Positions 27,263-36,676 of a stretch of DNA of 64,000 nucleotides are shown piece by piece. The stretch comes from an uncultured Methanoregula sp. (GTDB lineage Archaea; Halobacteriota; Methanomicrobia; Methanomicrobiales; Methanospirillaceae). The position numbers were made by a program, and so were the translations under genes. Position 1 is the stretch's first letter. Every line of letters begins with the position of its first letter. The stretch spans positions 1-64,000 of the forward strand of contig NZ_OY781872.1 in the NCBI RefSeq assembly GCF_963677065.1. Direction: 5' to 3'. The notes under the pieces are model-generated. The model was not told the DNA's origin. It was given only the letters and a program-made list of their open reading frames with translations, and did not search any database.

Positions 27263-27353
27263 CTGTCTACGCCTCACGGCGCGGATTGAAACGATGATTA
27301 GTTTTTTGTGAGAAAACACCCTCTCCGGCTGCAAGGCCGGGCAGGGCGTTTTT
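27263..27353 (+). ncRNA. Candidate crRNA-like RNA (pseudo-repeat + pseudo-spacer) regulating cas
   Basis: On the + strand, divergent to cas3. A TATAGT -10-like box lies at 27257-27262 with no clear -35. Next is a shrunken repeat: CGCC-TCAC-GGCG mini-hairpin followed by CGGATTGAAAC (27282-27292), the complete 11-nt handle of array 2. Identity to the array repeat (minus-strand reading) is unbroken over 15 nt, GGCGCGGATTGAAAC. The pseudo-spacer starts at 27293 (GATGATTAGTTTTTTGTG). Positions 2-17 match the minus strand at 27176-27161 except at positions 6 and 12; 1 and 18 also differ. A terminator hairpin closes the unit instead of a second repeat. Effector binding there would cover the cas transcription start. 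The flank 5' of the target is GCC, not the usual I-C TTC, a weakness of this model. Confidence 0.6.
27319..27353 (+). terminator. Rho-independent terminator of the crRNA-like unit
   Basis: The stem is CCCT-CT-CCGGC / GCCGG-GC-AGGG around the loop TGCAAG, followed by CGTTTTT at 27347-27353. One C-C mismatch and one G-T pair interrupt the stem. Orientation matches the + strand unit. Confidence 0.6.
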
Positions 27354-27354
27354 C

Positions 27355-28435
27355 TGGCGGTCGTTGGTCCAGATAAGGAGGTCACGGGAACCAACCGGTT
27401 TCGCTGCCTTGGAACGTACCGGTCGATCAAAGCTCCCCAGCTGCAATCGGCGTTTTCTGGTGGCGTTCTGGAAACCAGTTTGATTACCTCCCCAAGATCC
27501 TGACGGATCTCGGAAATCACCTCGTCCCTCCCGAGGCCGCGTCGAGCCACCGACATCCTCGTGCTATCCGGCCCCCGGCGCCGGAGCGCCGGTGTTGACT
27601 GGCCGACCGAGGCCCGGGCGGGTTGGCCGTTCCGGGATTGCCACAGATGCGCGTAAGAATTCATAAAAGCCCTCAGGCCGGGGAAAACGCGTTGAAATCA
27701 TGTTTACAGAGGCTCATATTAGAACGCAACGCCTTTTTTGAGTTATTCGCGTCCGCAAACCCTCGCGGGTTCTTCCCGTCACGCGGGCCTAATGCCGGTT
27801 TCATGCCAGGAATCCTACCCCCCAGGGTGGGACATCTACGGGCCTACCCTTCGGCAGGGCTCGCCCTGCACCCCACACCGCCTTCGGCGGGTCTCCGCTC
27901 CGCATCCACCAGGAACGTCTAGCCACGAATGCACACGAATGGCCACGAATCAGACGAATTGCGTGGAGTGCGGCGACTCGTCGCCGCTTTTTCCCTGGTG
28001 GCTTGCCGACGGGTTGGGGTGAAGGGTTGACCACGCCGAATGGGTGTCAACCCATGGATTGGTTCGAGAACCGACGGCGCTCTCCCCACTGTAGCGGCGT
28101 TCGTGAGAACGCCGGTGACCTCGCGTCGCGCGCTGGCCATCCGAATGCCTCTCCCAATCGAGAAGGCGGCGCTCTCCCTATTGTAGCGGCGTTCGTGAGA
28201 ACGCCGGTGATATTGTCCTCGCGCGCTGGCCATCCGAATGCCTCACCCAATCGAGAATGCGGCGATCTCACGAGTTGCCGCTACAGGGGCTTTGTATATA
28301 TTAGTGTGGATTAGTGTGGATTAGTGGCTAAATATAAAGGTATGGTAATCATTTCGACCTGTTTTACCCCTCTTAATATAAAGGTTTCGACTTCGATCGC
28401 GACACGGGAAAAGGCAAGATAGGGTGAGGAAGCAT
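27355..28435. repeat. Intergenic repeats with GGCGTTCGTGAGAACGCC palindromes
   Basis: No convincing gene is seen. A minus-strand frame around 27660-27380 has a partly protein-like stretch (RDEVISEIRQDLGEVIKLVSRTPPE), possibly a gene relic. At 28080-28275 two copies of an about 115-bp unit carry the perfect hairpin GGCGTTCGTGAGAACGCC and CGCGCTGGCCATCCGAATGC. The same hairpin family returns at 52565-52720. Confidence 0.55.
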
Positions 28436-29029
28436 CAATAAACAGTCATCAGTCAACAGTCATCAGTCATCAGTCAACAGTCATCAGTCATCAGTCATCA
28501 GTCAACAGGCAACAGGCAACAGTCATCAGTCATCAGTCAACAGGCAACAGGCAACAGTCAACAGTCATCAGCAGGTAAGAAACAGTGATGATTATTTCAG
28601 TCTTCAGTGGCCGGACGCAGCTGTTTCGTGTTCAGCGTAAGACGCTCATACGCAATGACGAATACTGCTCGCTGCTGATGACTGGTGACTGTTCACTGTT
28701 TACTGATCACTTCTTCACCGGACCACATCGATCCATATCGGACCATTTCGGACCATTTCGGACCATATCGGACCATTTCGGACCATATCGGACCATATCG
28801 GACCATTTCGGACCATATCGGACCATTTCGGACCATTTCGGACCATTTCGGACCACATCGATCCATTTCGATCCAATACGATCCACTTGAGTATTTGCCG
28901 GGGGAAGGGAAATGGGGAGAAGATGGAATGGTGAGGAGTGAAGAGTGAAACGTGAAGAGTGAAACGTGAAGCGTGAAACGTGAAACGTGAAACGTGAAAC
29001 GTGAAACGTGAAACGTGAAATTCTGAAAT
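28436..29029. repeat. Three different short tandem repeats
   Basis: 28436-28570: irregular array of CAGTCATCAGTCAACAGTCA words. 28735-28880: an approximately 11-bp repeat, GGACCATTTCG/GGACCATATCG, about 13 units. 28940-29020: GTGAAAC repeats (AACGTGAA). All are non-coding; the ORFs through them are artefacts of periodicity. They run up to the ribosome-binding site of the next gene. Confidence 0.85.
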
Positions 29030-29041
29030 GGAGGAGTGAAT

Positions 29042-31297
29042 ATGAGTGCGGATCCTGAGGCGGGACGTGAGGAGCCCAAGAAACGCGGGGCGAAGTCGCC
29101 GTACGCGGAGGAGATGTTCGAGCGGGTGCGCAGCCGGGTGGCGGAGGGCATGCCGGTGCCGACGGCGATCCAGGCCGCCGGGATGTGCGTTTCCCAGTTC
29201 TACGCGACGGTGGCCGAACACCCGGAATGGAAGGTGGCGCTCCAGAAGGCGCGTCTGGAGCGGAGGGTCGAACGGCTCGAGGATGAGTCGTGCCGGCGGA
29301 TTTTCATCGGCGACTCCCGACTGGTTTTCTGGAAGGGAGAGCAGGTGGGCGAGATCCGGGAGCCGTCGATTGGGATGCTGATTTTCATGATGAAGACTTT
29401 GTCGCCCGAGCGGTACGCGAACACGAAGGCCGCCGCCAAACGCCGCGCCCAACTCGATGGCCTCGAGGCCTCGCGCGCCCGCGTGCTGGTCAATGCCCAG
29501 CGCGGCGTCAAGATCATGCAGGGCCATTATCGCGATTACCTGAAGAGGTGCGGCGTCCCGGTCCCGCCGGGGGATAGTGATCAGTCGTCAGTGAACAGTG
29601 ATCAGTCATCGGTAAACAGTGATCAGTCATCGGTAAACAGTGATCAGTCATCAGTAAACAGTGATCAGTCGTCAGTGAACAGTGATCAGTCATCAGTGAA
29701 CAGTGATCAGTTATCAGTGAACAGTGATCAGTCGTCAGGGAACGGTGATCAGTCATCGGTAAACAGTGATCAGTCATCAGTGAACAGTGATCAGTTATCA
29801 GGGGACAGCGGTCAGAGGGCAGAGGACAGCGGTCAGAGGGCAGAAGACAGCGGTCAGAAGGCAGAGGACAGCGGTCAGTTATCAGGGGAAAACCCGGAGG
29901 CGGGGCAGGGGGGTGATTATGATTGCGATCCGGATTATAATCCTGAGCCTAAGCTGCCGCCACCCTACGAACCGTGGTGGCGGCCGGGTATGGATGTGAC
30001 GGTGACGATGCTCGAGGACGAGGCGTATCGGCTCGCGATCGAGGGGGTGTTGAAACCGATTTATCAGCGGGGCACCGAGGTGGGCGAGCGGCGGGTGCGG
30101 TCGGAGCGCCTGCTCCAGTTCTTGCTGATCACCAGCGCGTTCAAGAAGTACGGACGGCGCGAGGTGGGTCCGCTGCAAGCCGAGGAGGAACCCGGCCGGC
30201 CGGAGTTCATGGCGAAGCTCAACGCGATCTACGGACAGGATGAGGAGTTGCACCGGAAGTTCACGGAGGTTTTTGAGCGGAATAACGCCCGCCGCCACGC
30301 CGAACGCCTCGCCGATCTCGAGCGCAAAAACCGCGCCAGCAAGGCTCCGCCCTGCACCCATGGCGCCTTCGGCGCGGAAGACACCGCGGCTGGGCAAAAG
30401 GGAAATCGTACTCTTGATCATGATCTTGATCTTGTTCCGTCCGGCAGCAAGGCTCCGCACTGGGGGGAAGACAGGGAGACTGGGAGACGCGGAGACACGG
30501 AGACGGGGCAGAGGAAGAGGGACCAGTTATCAGTGAGCAGTCAGCAGTCAGCAGTGAACAGTCAGCAGTCAGCAGTGAACAGTGAGTGGGATGTTCTCGA
30601 TTTTGATCAATTCAGTGCCGCCGTGGCTGCGGCCCGGGGGGAAGACGCGGCGACGGGGAGACACGGAGACACGGAGAGCAAGACTCCGCCGGCCACCCCA
30701 GTCGAAACTCCGGAATGTTCGGAATCGGGACGACAATCTCGTGCGCAAATGGTTGATAATGAGACGATAGCGAGACAAGAAAACCCGGCGGAGAGGGGTA
30801 GTAATCAGTCATCGGTGAGCAGTGATCAGTTATCAGTAAACAGTGATCAGTTATCAGTGAGCAAGGCTCCGCCCTGCACCCACGGCGCCTCCGGCGCGGA
30901 AGACACGGCGGGGACGGTGAACAGAGGTCAGAAGGCAGAGGACAGCGGTCAGTTATCAGGGGAAGGGGGAAGTGATCGGTCATCAGTGCCCCCCAGCGGT
31001 GAAGACACCGCGACCGGGCAGAGGGGGAATCTTACTCTTGATCATGACCCGTCCTCCGTAGCAGAGCCACTGCGGAGGGGGGATCTTAATCATAATCTTG
31101 ATCTTGTTCCGTCCGGTTCCGCCGGGGTGTACCGGCCCGGACCGGCGGCGAATAAGCCGGCGGCGGGGACGGCGGAAAACCAGGGGGTGCCGCCGCCGGA
31201 GCACGACGCGGCTTGGTACAGTCCGAGCGCGCGGGCGGCGAGGATTACCCAGAGCATGATCGAGCATCGATTGCGCCGGAGACGGGTCGAGATGTGA
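29042..31297 (+). CDS. Repeat-rich protein with N-terminal HTH-like domain
   Basis: The ATG at 29042 is preceded by GGAGGAG at good spacing; 751 residues. Residues 1-175 look like a real domain: a helix-turn-helix-like segment (AEGMPVPTAIQAAGMCVSQFYATVAEHPEWKVALQKARLERRVERL) reminiscent of phage terminase small subunits, plus SPERYANTKAAAKRRAQL. Next come about 15 units of the 7-residue repeat SDQSSVN (21-bp DNA unit, 29575-29890). A second conserved-looking block follows (ERRVRSERLLQFLLITSAFKKYGRREVGPLQAEE, about residues 345-420). The remainder mixes more SDQLSVN units with translated copies of other dispersed repeats (KAPPCTHGA, LDHDLDLVPSG). The end is AARITQSMIEHRLRRRRVEM. Function unknown. 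Confidence 0.6.
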   Translation: MSADPEAGREEPKKRGAKSPYAEEMFERVRSRVAEGMPVPTAIQAAGMCVSQFYATVAEHPEWKVALQKARLERRVERLEDESCRRIFIGDSRLVFWKGEQVGEIREPSIGMLIFMMKTLSPERYANTKAAAKRRAQLDGLEASRARVLVNAQRGVKIMQGHYRDYLKRCGVPVPPGDSDQSSVNSDQSSVNSDQSSVNSDQSSVNSDQSSVNSDQSSVNSDQLSVNSDQSSGNGDQSSVNSDQSSVNSDQLSGDSGQRAEDSGQRAEDSGQKAEDSGQLSGENPEAGQGGDYDCDPDYNPEPKLPPPYEPWWRPGMDVTVTMLEDEAYRLAIEGVLKPIYQRGTEVGERRVRSERLLQFLLITSAFKKYGRREVGPLQAEEEPGRPEFMAKLNAIYGQDEELHRKFTEVFERNNARRHAERLADLERKNRASKAPPCTHGAFGAEDTAAGQKGNRTLDHDLDLVPSGSKAPHWGEDRETGRRGDTETGQRKRDQLSVSSQQSAVNSQQSAVNSEWDVLDFDQFSAAVAAARGEDAATGRHGDTESKTPPATPVETPECSESGRQSRAQMVDNETIARQENPAERGSNQSSVSSDQLSVNSDQLSVSKAPPCTHGASGAEDTAGTVNRGQKAEDSGQLSGEGGSDRSSVPPSGEDTATGQRGNLTLDHDPSSVAEPLRRGDLNHNLDLVPSGSAGVYRPGPAANKPAAGTAENQGVPPPEHDAAWYSPSARAARITQSMIEHRLRRRRVEM

Positions 31298-31300
31298 GGA

Positions 31301-31925
31301 ATGAACGCGAAAGGCAAACGTGAGGCGGGGACGAAGAAGGTGAATTCGCGAATTTCGGGCGCGGACGGACGGACGCCGTTACCTGTCGAGCGCGGGGTCA
31401 AAGCGGTCGCCCTTTACCTCGGGGAAACGGCTGGGCGCTCCCTCGTTGTCGGACAGAAAATCTGGGGAGCAACGTTGGTGGGCACGGTTCTGGGAATTCG
31501 CGCGTCTGAGCCAGCCGGTGACGCCGACGCAGGCCAGGATCTGAAAATCGAACAATGTAACGCCAAATATCTGGTCGATCCCGCGACGGAGGCGTGGTCG
31601 GATGGCAGTGTAAAAAAGCTGGTACTTGATGGTTTGTTCGGTAGCGATGCGCTCAGGACCGGGAAATCCCAGCCAACCGCTGGTCCAACGGTGCGGTTCG
31701 GCGAGATCGTCGTGGCCGCAAACGGTGCGTCGGTGAACCTAACCGTCGTGCCAAGCGGTTTGGCCCTGGCGGTGCGCTTGAATGGAAGGATGGAAATTGT
31801 TGAGGCCACCCAAGGGGGGTTGGTATGGCCCGTGGTCCATTCCACTTTCGGAGCCACAAGCGAATGCGGACTGTGGTTTCCACCCAGCGAATTAAGACTG
31901 CCATCGCCACGAGGCGCGGTGATTG
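31301..31925 (+). other. Uncertain ORF region downstream of the repeat-rich gene
   Basis: A + frame opens with ATG at 31301, 3 nt after the previous stop, and reads MNAKGKREAGTKKVNSRISG... then VVAANGASVNLTVVPSGLALAVRLNGRMEIVEA, which is plausible protein. The frame does not stop here but runs on as the antisense of the chemotaxis gene to 33607, so at most its first roughly 210 codons could be real. A minus-strand frame (31983-31414) is equally open. It could be a degraded gene. I cannot decide from sequence alone. Confidence 0.25.
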
Positions 31926-31927
31926 CC

Positions 31928-33496
31928 TTACGTTTTCTCCGTTTTTTCACCGCCCCCGGCGATTCCGGTGAACAGGGTATCACGCTGGGGAGCGGCTATC
32001 GAGGGCGTGGATCTTGCGCTTGGGGCAGGGCTCTCCCGCTTCGTCCTTGCCCCCGGATGGTCGTGGCCATTTCTGGACCCGGCGACACCGAGGGACTTCT
32101 CCGGGCGTGGGGGTTGAATTCCGGGCGGGCGGGAGATTGGGGGCGGAGCGAGCTGCGTTTCCTTGCCGCCGATCACCCCCATGAGTTGGGCGATCGCGTC
32201 TTTGACAGAGGCGGCCTGGCTGGTCAGTTCGGTGGCGGCGCTCGCGATTTCCTCGGCGTTGGCGGCGTTGGATTGGGTGACCGTGTCCATCTGGCTGACC
32301 GCGCTGTTCAACTGGTCGATGCCCTGGCTTTGTTCATGGGATGCCTCGGCGACTTTGACCACCAATTCGTCGACCTGGCGCACCTTGCCCACGATCTCCA
32401 GCAAGCCGGCGGCGACCTTGGCGCTGATCTGGACCCCTTGCGCGGTTTTGGCGATGGCGCCCTGAATTTTCTCCGTGGTCTCCCGGGCGGCCAGGGCACT
32501 GCGTTGCGCGAGGTGGCGCACTTCCTCGGCGACGACCGCAAAGCCCAGTCCCGCTTCGCCCGCGCGCGCGGCCTCGACGGCGGCGTTGAGGGCCAGGATA
32601 TTCGTTTGGAACGCGATTTCGTCGATCGTTTTGATGATCTTGGCCACGTCTTCGCTGGCCGACTTGATCTCGGTCATGGCGCCGCTCATGGTCCGCATAT
32701 CCTGGGCGCCGATGTCCGCGGCGTGATGGGCTTGATTGGCCAGTTCTTTGGCTTGTTGCGCGCTTTCCGCGTTGCGCCGGGTCATGCTCGACATTTCCTC
32801 GAGCGACGCCCCGGTTTCCTCGAGCGAAGCGGCTTGTTCATTGGCGCCCTCGGCCAGCAAAGTGCTGTGGCTATTGAGAGTTTTGGCGGAGAGACTCAGG
32901 CTATCGGCCTCGGCATGCAAACTGTAAACCACCCGGCCCAGCGGACGCACCAGATTACGCTGGATCACCCAGAGCAAGGAGGGAATGATGCAAACGAGAA
33001 GGACCAGTATGCGCACCAGATTTTGCGTCAAGGTGTCCCGGAGTTGCCGCCGCAACGAAGCGTCGGAAAGTCCAATGCTGGCCGCGCCAATGGGTTTGCC
33101 CTCATGCACGATGTCCTTGGAGAGGGAAATCCCGCTCGCGGGGCCATCGTTGGTACTGACATTGATCCGGCCCTGGGGGTCACGGACGACGGATTTGGCG
33201 ATCTTGGTTTCCTTGCCGGCGCCTTCATGGATGACCAGACTCTCCAAATCCGGATCGTTCATTTCCGCTTTGAGCACCGCTTCCAGGCTCTGGGCATCCA
33301 CATTCCACAGGGCTTGCTCGACGCTCAGGGCGATGCGATCGATGATCAGACCGGCCTTGTCTTGCAGTTGTTTTTTGCACGCCCGAGCTTCGGTGGCATA
33401 CTCCCAAATCCCCAATCCCAGGAGCACCACGAGGATGATCGCGGCGATGGAAAGGCTCGTGACCAAGAGCCCCGTGCGGGTCGAATGGTGTCTCAT
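31928..33496 (-). CDS. Methyl-accepting chemotaxis protein
   Basis: A 522-residue protein. The first membrane helix is at residues of about 8-28 ([22 protein letters not shown]). A periplasmic sensor of about 140 residues follows, then a second helix ([22 protein letters not shown]). The linker is short. The signalling tip is the highly conserved [23 protein letters not shown]...[16 protein letters not shown]. The tail after about residue 440 is Pro-rich and lacks a CheR-docking pentapeptide. The adjacent gene (33600, same strand, upstream) is a periplasmic solute-binding protein, so the two may form a ligand sensor pair. No other che genes are in the window. Confidence 0.94.
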   Translation of the reverse strand: MRHHSTRTGLLVTSLSIAAIILVVLLGLGIWEYATEARACKKQLQDKAGLIIDRIALSVEQALWNVDAQSLEAVLKAEMNDPDLESLVIHEGAGKETKIAKSVVRDPQGRINVSTNDGPASGISLSKDIVHEGKPIGAASIGLSDASLRRQLRDTLTQNLVRILVLLVCIIPSLLWVIQRNLVRPLGRVVYSLHAEADSLSLSAKTLNSHSTLLAEGANEQAASLEETGASLEEMSSMTRRNAESAQQAKELANQAHHAADIGAQDMRTMSGAMTEIKSASEDVAKIIKTIDEIAFQTNILALNAAVEAARAGEAGLGFAVVAEEVRHLAQRSALAARETTEKIQGAIAKTAQGVQISAKVAAGLLEIVGKVRQVDELVVKVAEASHEQSQGIDQLNSAVSQMDTVTQSNAANAEEIASAATELTSQAASVKDAIAQLMGVIGGKETQLAPPPISRPPGIQPPRPEKSLGVAGSRNGHDHPGARTKRESPAPSARSTPSIAAPQRDTLFTGIAGGGEKTEKT

Positions 33497-33599
33497 AGGA
33501 TGATTTTAAAGGGCCTGTGGAAAGCTCCCCGCAAACCCTGCGGGGGCGGGGGTAAAACTTGTGGACTCACGAATGCCGGCACGAACATGGCGAGGACAA

Positions 33600-34430
33600 T
33601 CACTTGATCCAATCCTTGACTCCGTACTTGGCGATGACGCGGCCCAGTTCTCCGGACTTGCGCAACGCGCGAATCCCTTCACTAAAGGTTTTGGCCAATT
33701 CCTTGGATTCCGGTTTGGCCGGAGAAAAAGCCACATACAAAGGCTCGGGTTCGCCCATCATCCCGGCGTCCACGAAGCTGTCGCGGCTGATCCCCATGCG
33801 ATCGACCCGGGTCCAGAACACGATGGAGGCCTCGACATAGATATCCACGCGATCGGCCTGGAGTTTCTTGATCCCGAGTTCCAGGGGTTGGTCGCCCGCC
33901 GATTCATTAATCAACCGGGCGTTACCCGCGTTGGCTTTGAGGTACGGGCCGAGGGGATCTTCGTAAGCGTAACCGGCGCTGACGCCCAGGCATTTGCCTT
34001 GGAACGAATCGATTCCAGCGTATTTCCAGGTCGATCCTTTTTTGATAAAAAACGTGGTATCCGAAACCCCCGTCGGCTCTTCGGGAAAAACGAAGGTCGG
34101 CGCGTCGGATTTGATCGCGCCGATGATCCCATGGATGGCTCCTTTTTCGCCTTCGGCAATGGCGCGTTTCCAGGGCATGATTTGGTAATCCAGAGTGTAG
34201 CCCTTGGGCTCAAATATCAATTTCAGGGTTTCCACCACGTAGCCGGGCTTGGCATCATCCGGTTTGTCATTGAAGGGATACCAGCTATCCGAGCGGATGC
34301 TGATCACGGGTTGGGCGGCCAAAGCGGGGGACCCGAAACCGGCGCAGAACAGGTACAGGCTCAAGGCGAGGAACCCGGCCGTGGCACTTTTCTGACCGGC
34401 AATCCACCCGTAAGATGTATGGAGCTTCAT
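33600..34430 (-). CDS. Periplasmic solute-binding protein, SBP_bac_3 family
   Basis: The start at 34430 gives MKLHTSYGWIAGQKSATAGFLALSLYLFCAGFGSPALAAQP, a Sec signal peptide with an ALA-A cleavage site; an ATG at 34454 would only add 8 residues. The mature protein follows the amino-acid-binding type fold: ISIRSDSWYPFNDKPDDAKPGYVVETLKLIFEPKGYTLDY, then PWKRAIAEGEKGAIHGIIGA, and a C-terminal LAKTFSEGIRALRKSGELGRVIAKYGV. The ligand is unknown. It has no ABC permease or ATPase nearby. It is transcribed towards, and lies just upstream of, the chemotaxis receptor, suggesting a sensing rather than an uptake role. Confidence 0.88.
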   Translation of the reverse strand: MKLHTSYGWIAGQKSATAGFLALSLYLFCAGFGSPALAAQPVISIRSDSWYPFNDKPDDAKPGYVVETLKLIFEPKGYTLDYQIMPWKRAIAEGEKGAIHGIIGAIKSDAPTFVFPEEPTGVSDTTFFIKKGSTWKYAGIDSFQGKCLGVSAGYAYEDPLGPYLKANAGNARLINESAGDQPLELGIKKLQADRVDIYVEASIVFWTRVDRMGISRDSFVDAGMMGEPEPLYVAFSPAKPESKELAKTFSEGIRALRKSGELGRVIAKYGVKDWIK

Positions 34431-34492
34431 TAATGTGATTTTTGTTTTCGACACCTATGAGCGGATATCGGCACAAAGGGAAATTGACTTGA

Positions 34493-34512
34493 GCGTTATT
34501 TATAAATAACGC
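34493..34512. promoter_or_regulatory. Perfect 20-bp palindrome upstream of the binding-protein gene
   Basis: GCGTTATTTATAAATAACGC is a perfect palindrome 63 bp upstream of the 34430 start, in an otherwise GC-rich gap. Its AT-rich centre and symmetry suit a dimeric repressor operator. I see nothing else recognisable in 34513-34794. Confidence 0.45.
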
Positions 34513-34794
34513 ATGAGCGTCAAAAGTATTTGATGGGGTGGTGGTCATGAGGTTGGCATGCCACACCGCGCGGGAGGAACTGGCCGCGATACGCCGCCGC
34601 CTTCCCCAACCCGGCGCGCGGTTTCCACACCACCGGATCGACCGCCGGAACAGCTGAGGATGAAATAAACGATGGCCCCGGAGCGGGCCTATGACGTAAC
34701 GTGCATCGCTCCTTCAGGGCTAATAGCGCGGGGCGCGATTGCCCAGGGCGTTGTCCGGGCTGATGAATGACCGCGCCTTTGGGGCGCGGGCGGA

Positions 34795-35121
34795 TTAGCA
34801 GCGGACTTGGCTCCCGGCGGCAGCTAAGGCCGGCTGCATGGCGGCGTGGTCGAGAGGAGGGGAGGTCTTCGAAGAACTGGCGCGGTAATCACCGTGGTCG
34901 CGAATGGCGATGAAAATGGCGGCGAAGCCGGAGGAAACGCGGCAGCGCAGGTTCTTGGGCTGCATGAAAAAGGCGGTGACGCCTTCGAGCACCAAGGCGG
35001 CGGAGACCTTCCGAAGGTCTTGGGCGTCGGCACAGGCGAGGCAAGCGGTTTCGACGTAGGCGCGGCGTTCGTTGGGTCGGGCGAGAATCCAGTCTTGTCC
35101 CACAGAATCGACAGTGAGCAT
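34795..35121 (-). CDS. Hypothetical 108-aa protein
   Basis: MLTVDSVGQDWILARPNERRAYVETACLACADAQDLRKVSAALVLEGVTAFFMQPKNLRCRVSSGFAAIFIAIRDHGDYR reads as a compact soluble protein with a short Ser/Ala-rich tail. The start is preceded by an AAAGGAT Shine-Dalgarno-like sequence. No family recognised. A CxxC (CLAC) occurs once. Its opposite-strand frame is also open, so confidence is moderate. Confidence 0.5.
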   Translation of the reverse strand: MLTVDSVGQDWILARPNERRAYVETACLACADAQDLRKVSAALVLEGVTAFFMQPKNLRCRVSSGFAAIFIAIRDHGDYRASSSKTSPPLDHAAMQPALAAAGSQVRC

Positions 35122-35278
35122 GATCTTAAATATCCTTTAACGTTAAAATGGCCCCGATCTTAACCAGGGGCGACCAAAGGGTCTGCTAACAGACCCGTAA
35201 ACAGGCTGTAAGATACCAAGACTAACGCTTTGGCTGGCGGATGTCCAATGCAATTGAGGAGGTTTTTGCGCTTGGTTC

Positions 35279-36676
35279 TTACGGCTTGGCGTGGAGCAGT
35301 TCGCGGATGACGGGCATGAGGACGGCTTCGGCCTCGGGTCCCACATTCGAGGCTTCGGGGCTGGCTTCATAGCCACCTTGTTGGTAGGCGATGGCGGTGC
35401 CGATGTAGCCGGGACCGTAGTCGCCGTAGGCAGCCATGGCGACGAAGCGGTCGGGGCGCTCGGCCTTGGCGGCCAGTTGGTATTCGACAAACAACTCGCC
35501 GGGAAGGTGGAGGATCCGGGCGCGGCCGAGGGCAAGGCACGCGACATCGAGACGATGGCCTTCCTGGCAGCGGCGCAGCCAGGCGAGTTTCAGCGGGTTA
35601 TCCGCTTTGAGGATGGTGGCGTCCTTGGCCTGGAGTCGGGCTTGCATCGGTTCAAGGCTCTTGGCGGGCGGCAGGGCGACCGCTGCGACCGTCCAGGCCA
35701 CCGCCTCGGGGGTGATCGGCTCCCGCCGGGTGCTTTCCCAAGCGCGTTTCATGCCGTCGGCCAGGCGTTCGGCGAGCCGGAGGCGGTTTTCGGGGGAGCC
35801 ATCGTTGTATTTGCCGGCGCCGAGATTGCCGCCCGCGCCATTGAAGTGAACGTGCAGGGCCGCCGGCACGGCGAGCTGGCGAAAAAACCGGGCGACTCCC
35901 GGGAAATCGGGGTTGGCCACCCCGGTGCGGTAATAACTCTGGGGGTGGACGGCGTAGTAGCTGAGGACGGCGACGGGCTGTTCGCCGTTCCAGAAACTGA
36001 CCAGCGAGAGCATGGGATCGATGGTGCCCTCGGGCTCCGCGCGCAGGTCCGGATCCTTGCAGGTCGTGTAGCGGGTGGCGCGCACGCGTCCGTCCGCGCC
36101 CAGGATGCGCCGGTTCGAGGCGACCTCGATCACCCGGGCCTCGCCCAAGCCAAGATGGGTGATGGGTTGCGCGCGGCCCAGCGATTGCCGCACGGCGGTT
36201 TCGAGCCGGTGGATGACCTCGCGGGCGAAGGCGCTTTCGTAATTCAAGGGCGGGAGCCCGGCCTCAAGCAGGATCCGCTCGGCCGCGAAGTCGCATTCGG
36301 GGGCGTCGTGCTGGTGGAGGGTGTGGACGGCGGTCCGCTCGGGAACGGTGCCCGCGGCGGCGGCGAGCGCGCGGCGGAAGGCGTCGTGGCCCTCGTTGGC
36401 GATGCCGATCCAATCGATGGCGCACAACACGATCGGTTGTCCGGCGCCCAACACGACCACGCCCCGGGCCCGCAAGCCCAAGTCCCACACGTTGGTGACG
36501 GGATCGTAGGCCATGCGGCTGCCCACCGGCGGGGTGGCGTCGACGTCGAACGTCGCCAACCGCAGGCCGGTTGGCTTAAGGTCCGGGGCCGGGGCCACTT
36601 CCGCGGCGGACGCGGTAAGGGCCAGGAACAAGCCGGCGCAGAGGCATCCCAGCCAGGTTGGGGTCCGGTCCATCAT
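35279..36676 (-). CDS. Neutral/alkaline ceramidase-like exported protein
   Basis: A 465-residue protein with a signal peptide ([18 protein letters not shown]). The body matches the neutral/alkaline non-lysosomal ceramidase-like domain common in Planctomycetota and Verrucomicrobiota: [17 protein letters not shown] at the start, [25 protein letters not shown], a His cluster [11 protein letters not shown] that may bind metal, YAVHPQSYY, and a final [23 protein letters not shown]. True ceramide hydrolysis is not established for this subgroup. The start overlaps the stop of the upstream DegT gene (ATGA), so the two are translationally coupled. Confidence 0.85.
   Translation of the reverse strand: MMDRTPTWLGCLCAGLFLALTASAAEVAPAPDLKPTGLRLATFDVDATPPVGSRMAYDPVTNVWDLGLRARGVVVLGAGQPIVLCAIDWIGIANEGHDAFRRALAAAAGTVPERTAVHTLHQHDAPECDFAAERILLEAGLPPLNYESAFAREVIHRLETAVRQSLGRAQPITHLGLGEARVIEVASNRRILGADGRVRATRYTTCKDPDLRAEPEGTIDPMLSLVSFWNGEQPVAVLSYYAVHPQSYYRTGVANPDFPGVARFFRQLAVPAALHVHFNGAGGNLGAGKYNDGSPENRLRLAERLADGMKRAWESTRREPITPEAVAWTVAAVALPPAKSLEPMQARLQAKDATILKADNPLKLAWLRRCQEGHRLDVACLALGRARILHLPGELFVEYQLAAKAERPDRFVAMAAYGDYGPGYIGTAIAYQQGGYEASPEASNVGPEAEAVLMPVIRELLHAKP

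Noticed and set aside
27209-27664. 151-aa minus-strand ORF upstream of cas3
   Set aside because: It overlaps the cas promoter and the crRNA-like unit, has an odd Arg-rich composition, and only a short stretch looks protein-like. At best a relic.
28725-28880. Array-like periodic GGACCATTTCG as a third CRISPR
   Set aside because: The period is about 11 bp with no spacers; it is a simple tandem repeat.
31928-33607. Continuation of the 31301 + frame through 33607
   Set aside because: This part is antisense to a textbook chemotaxis receptor, whose conserved signalling tip is on the minus strand.
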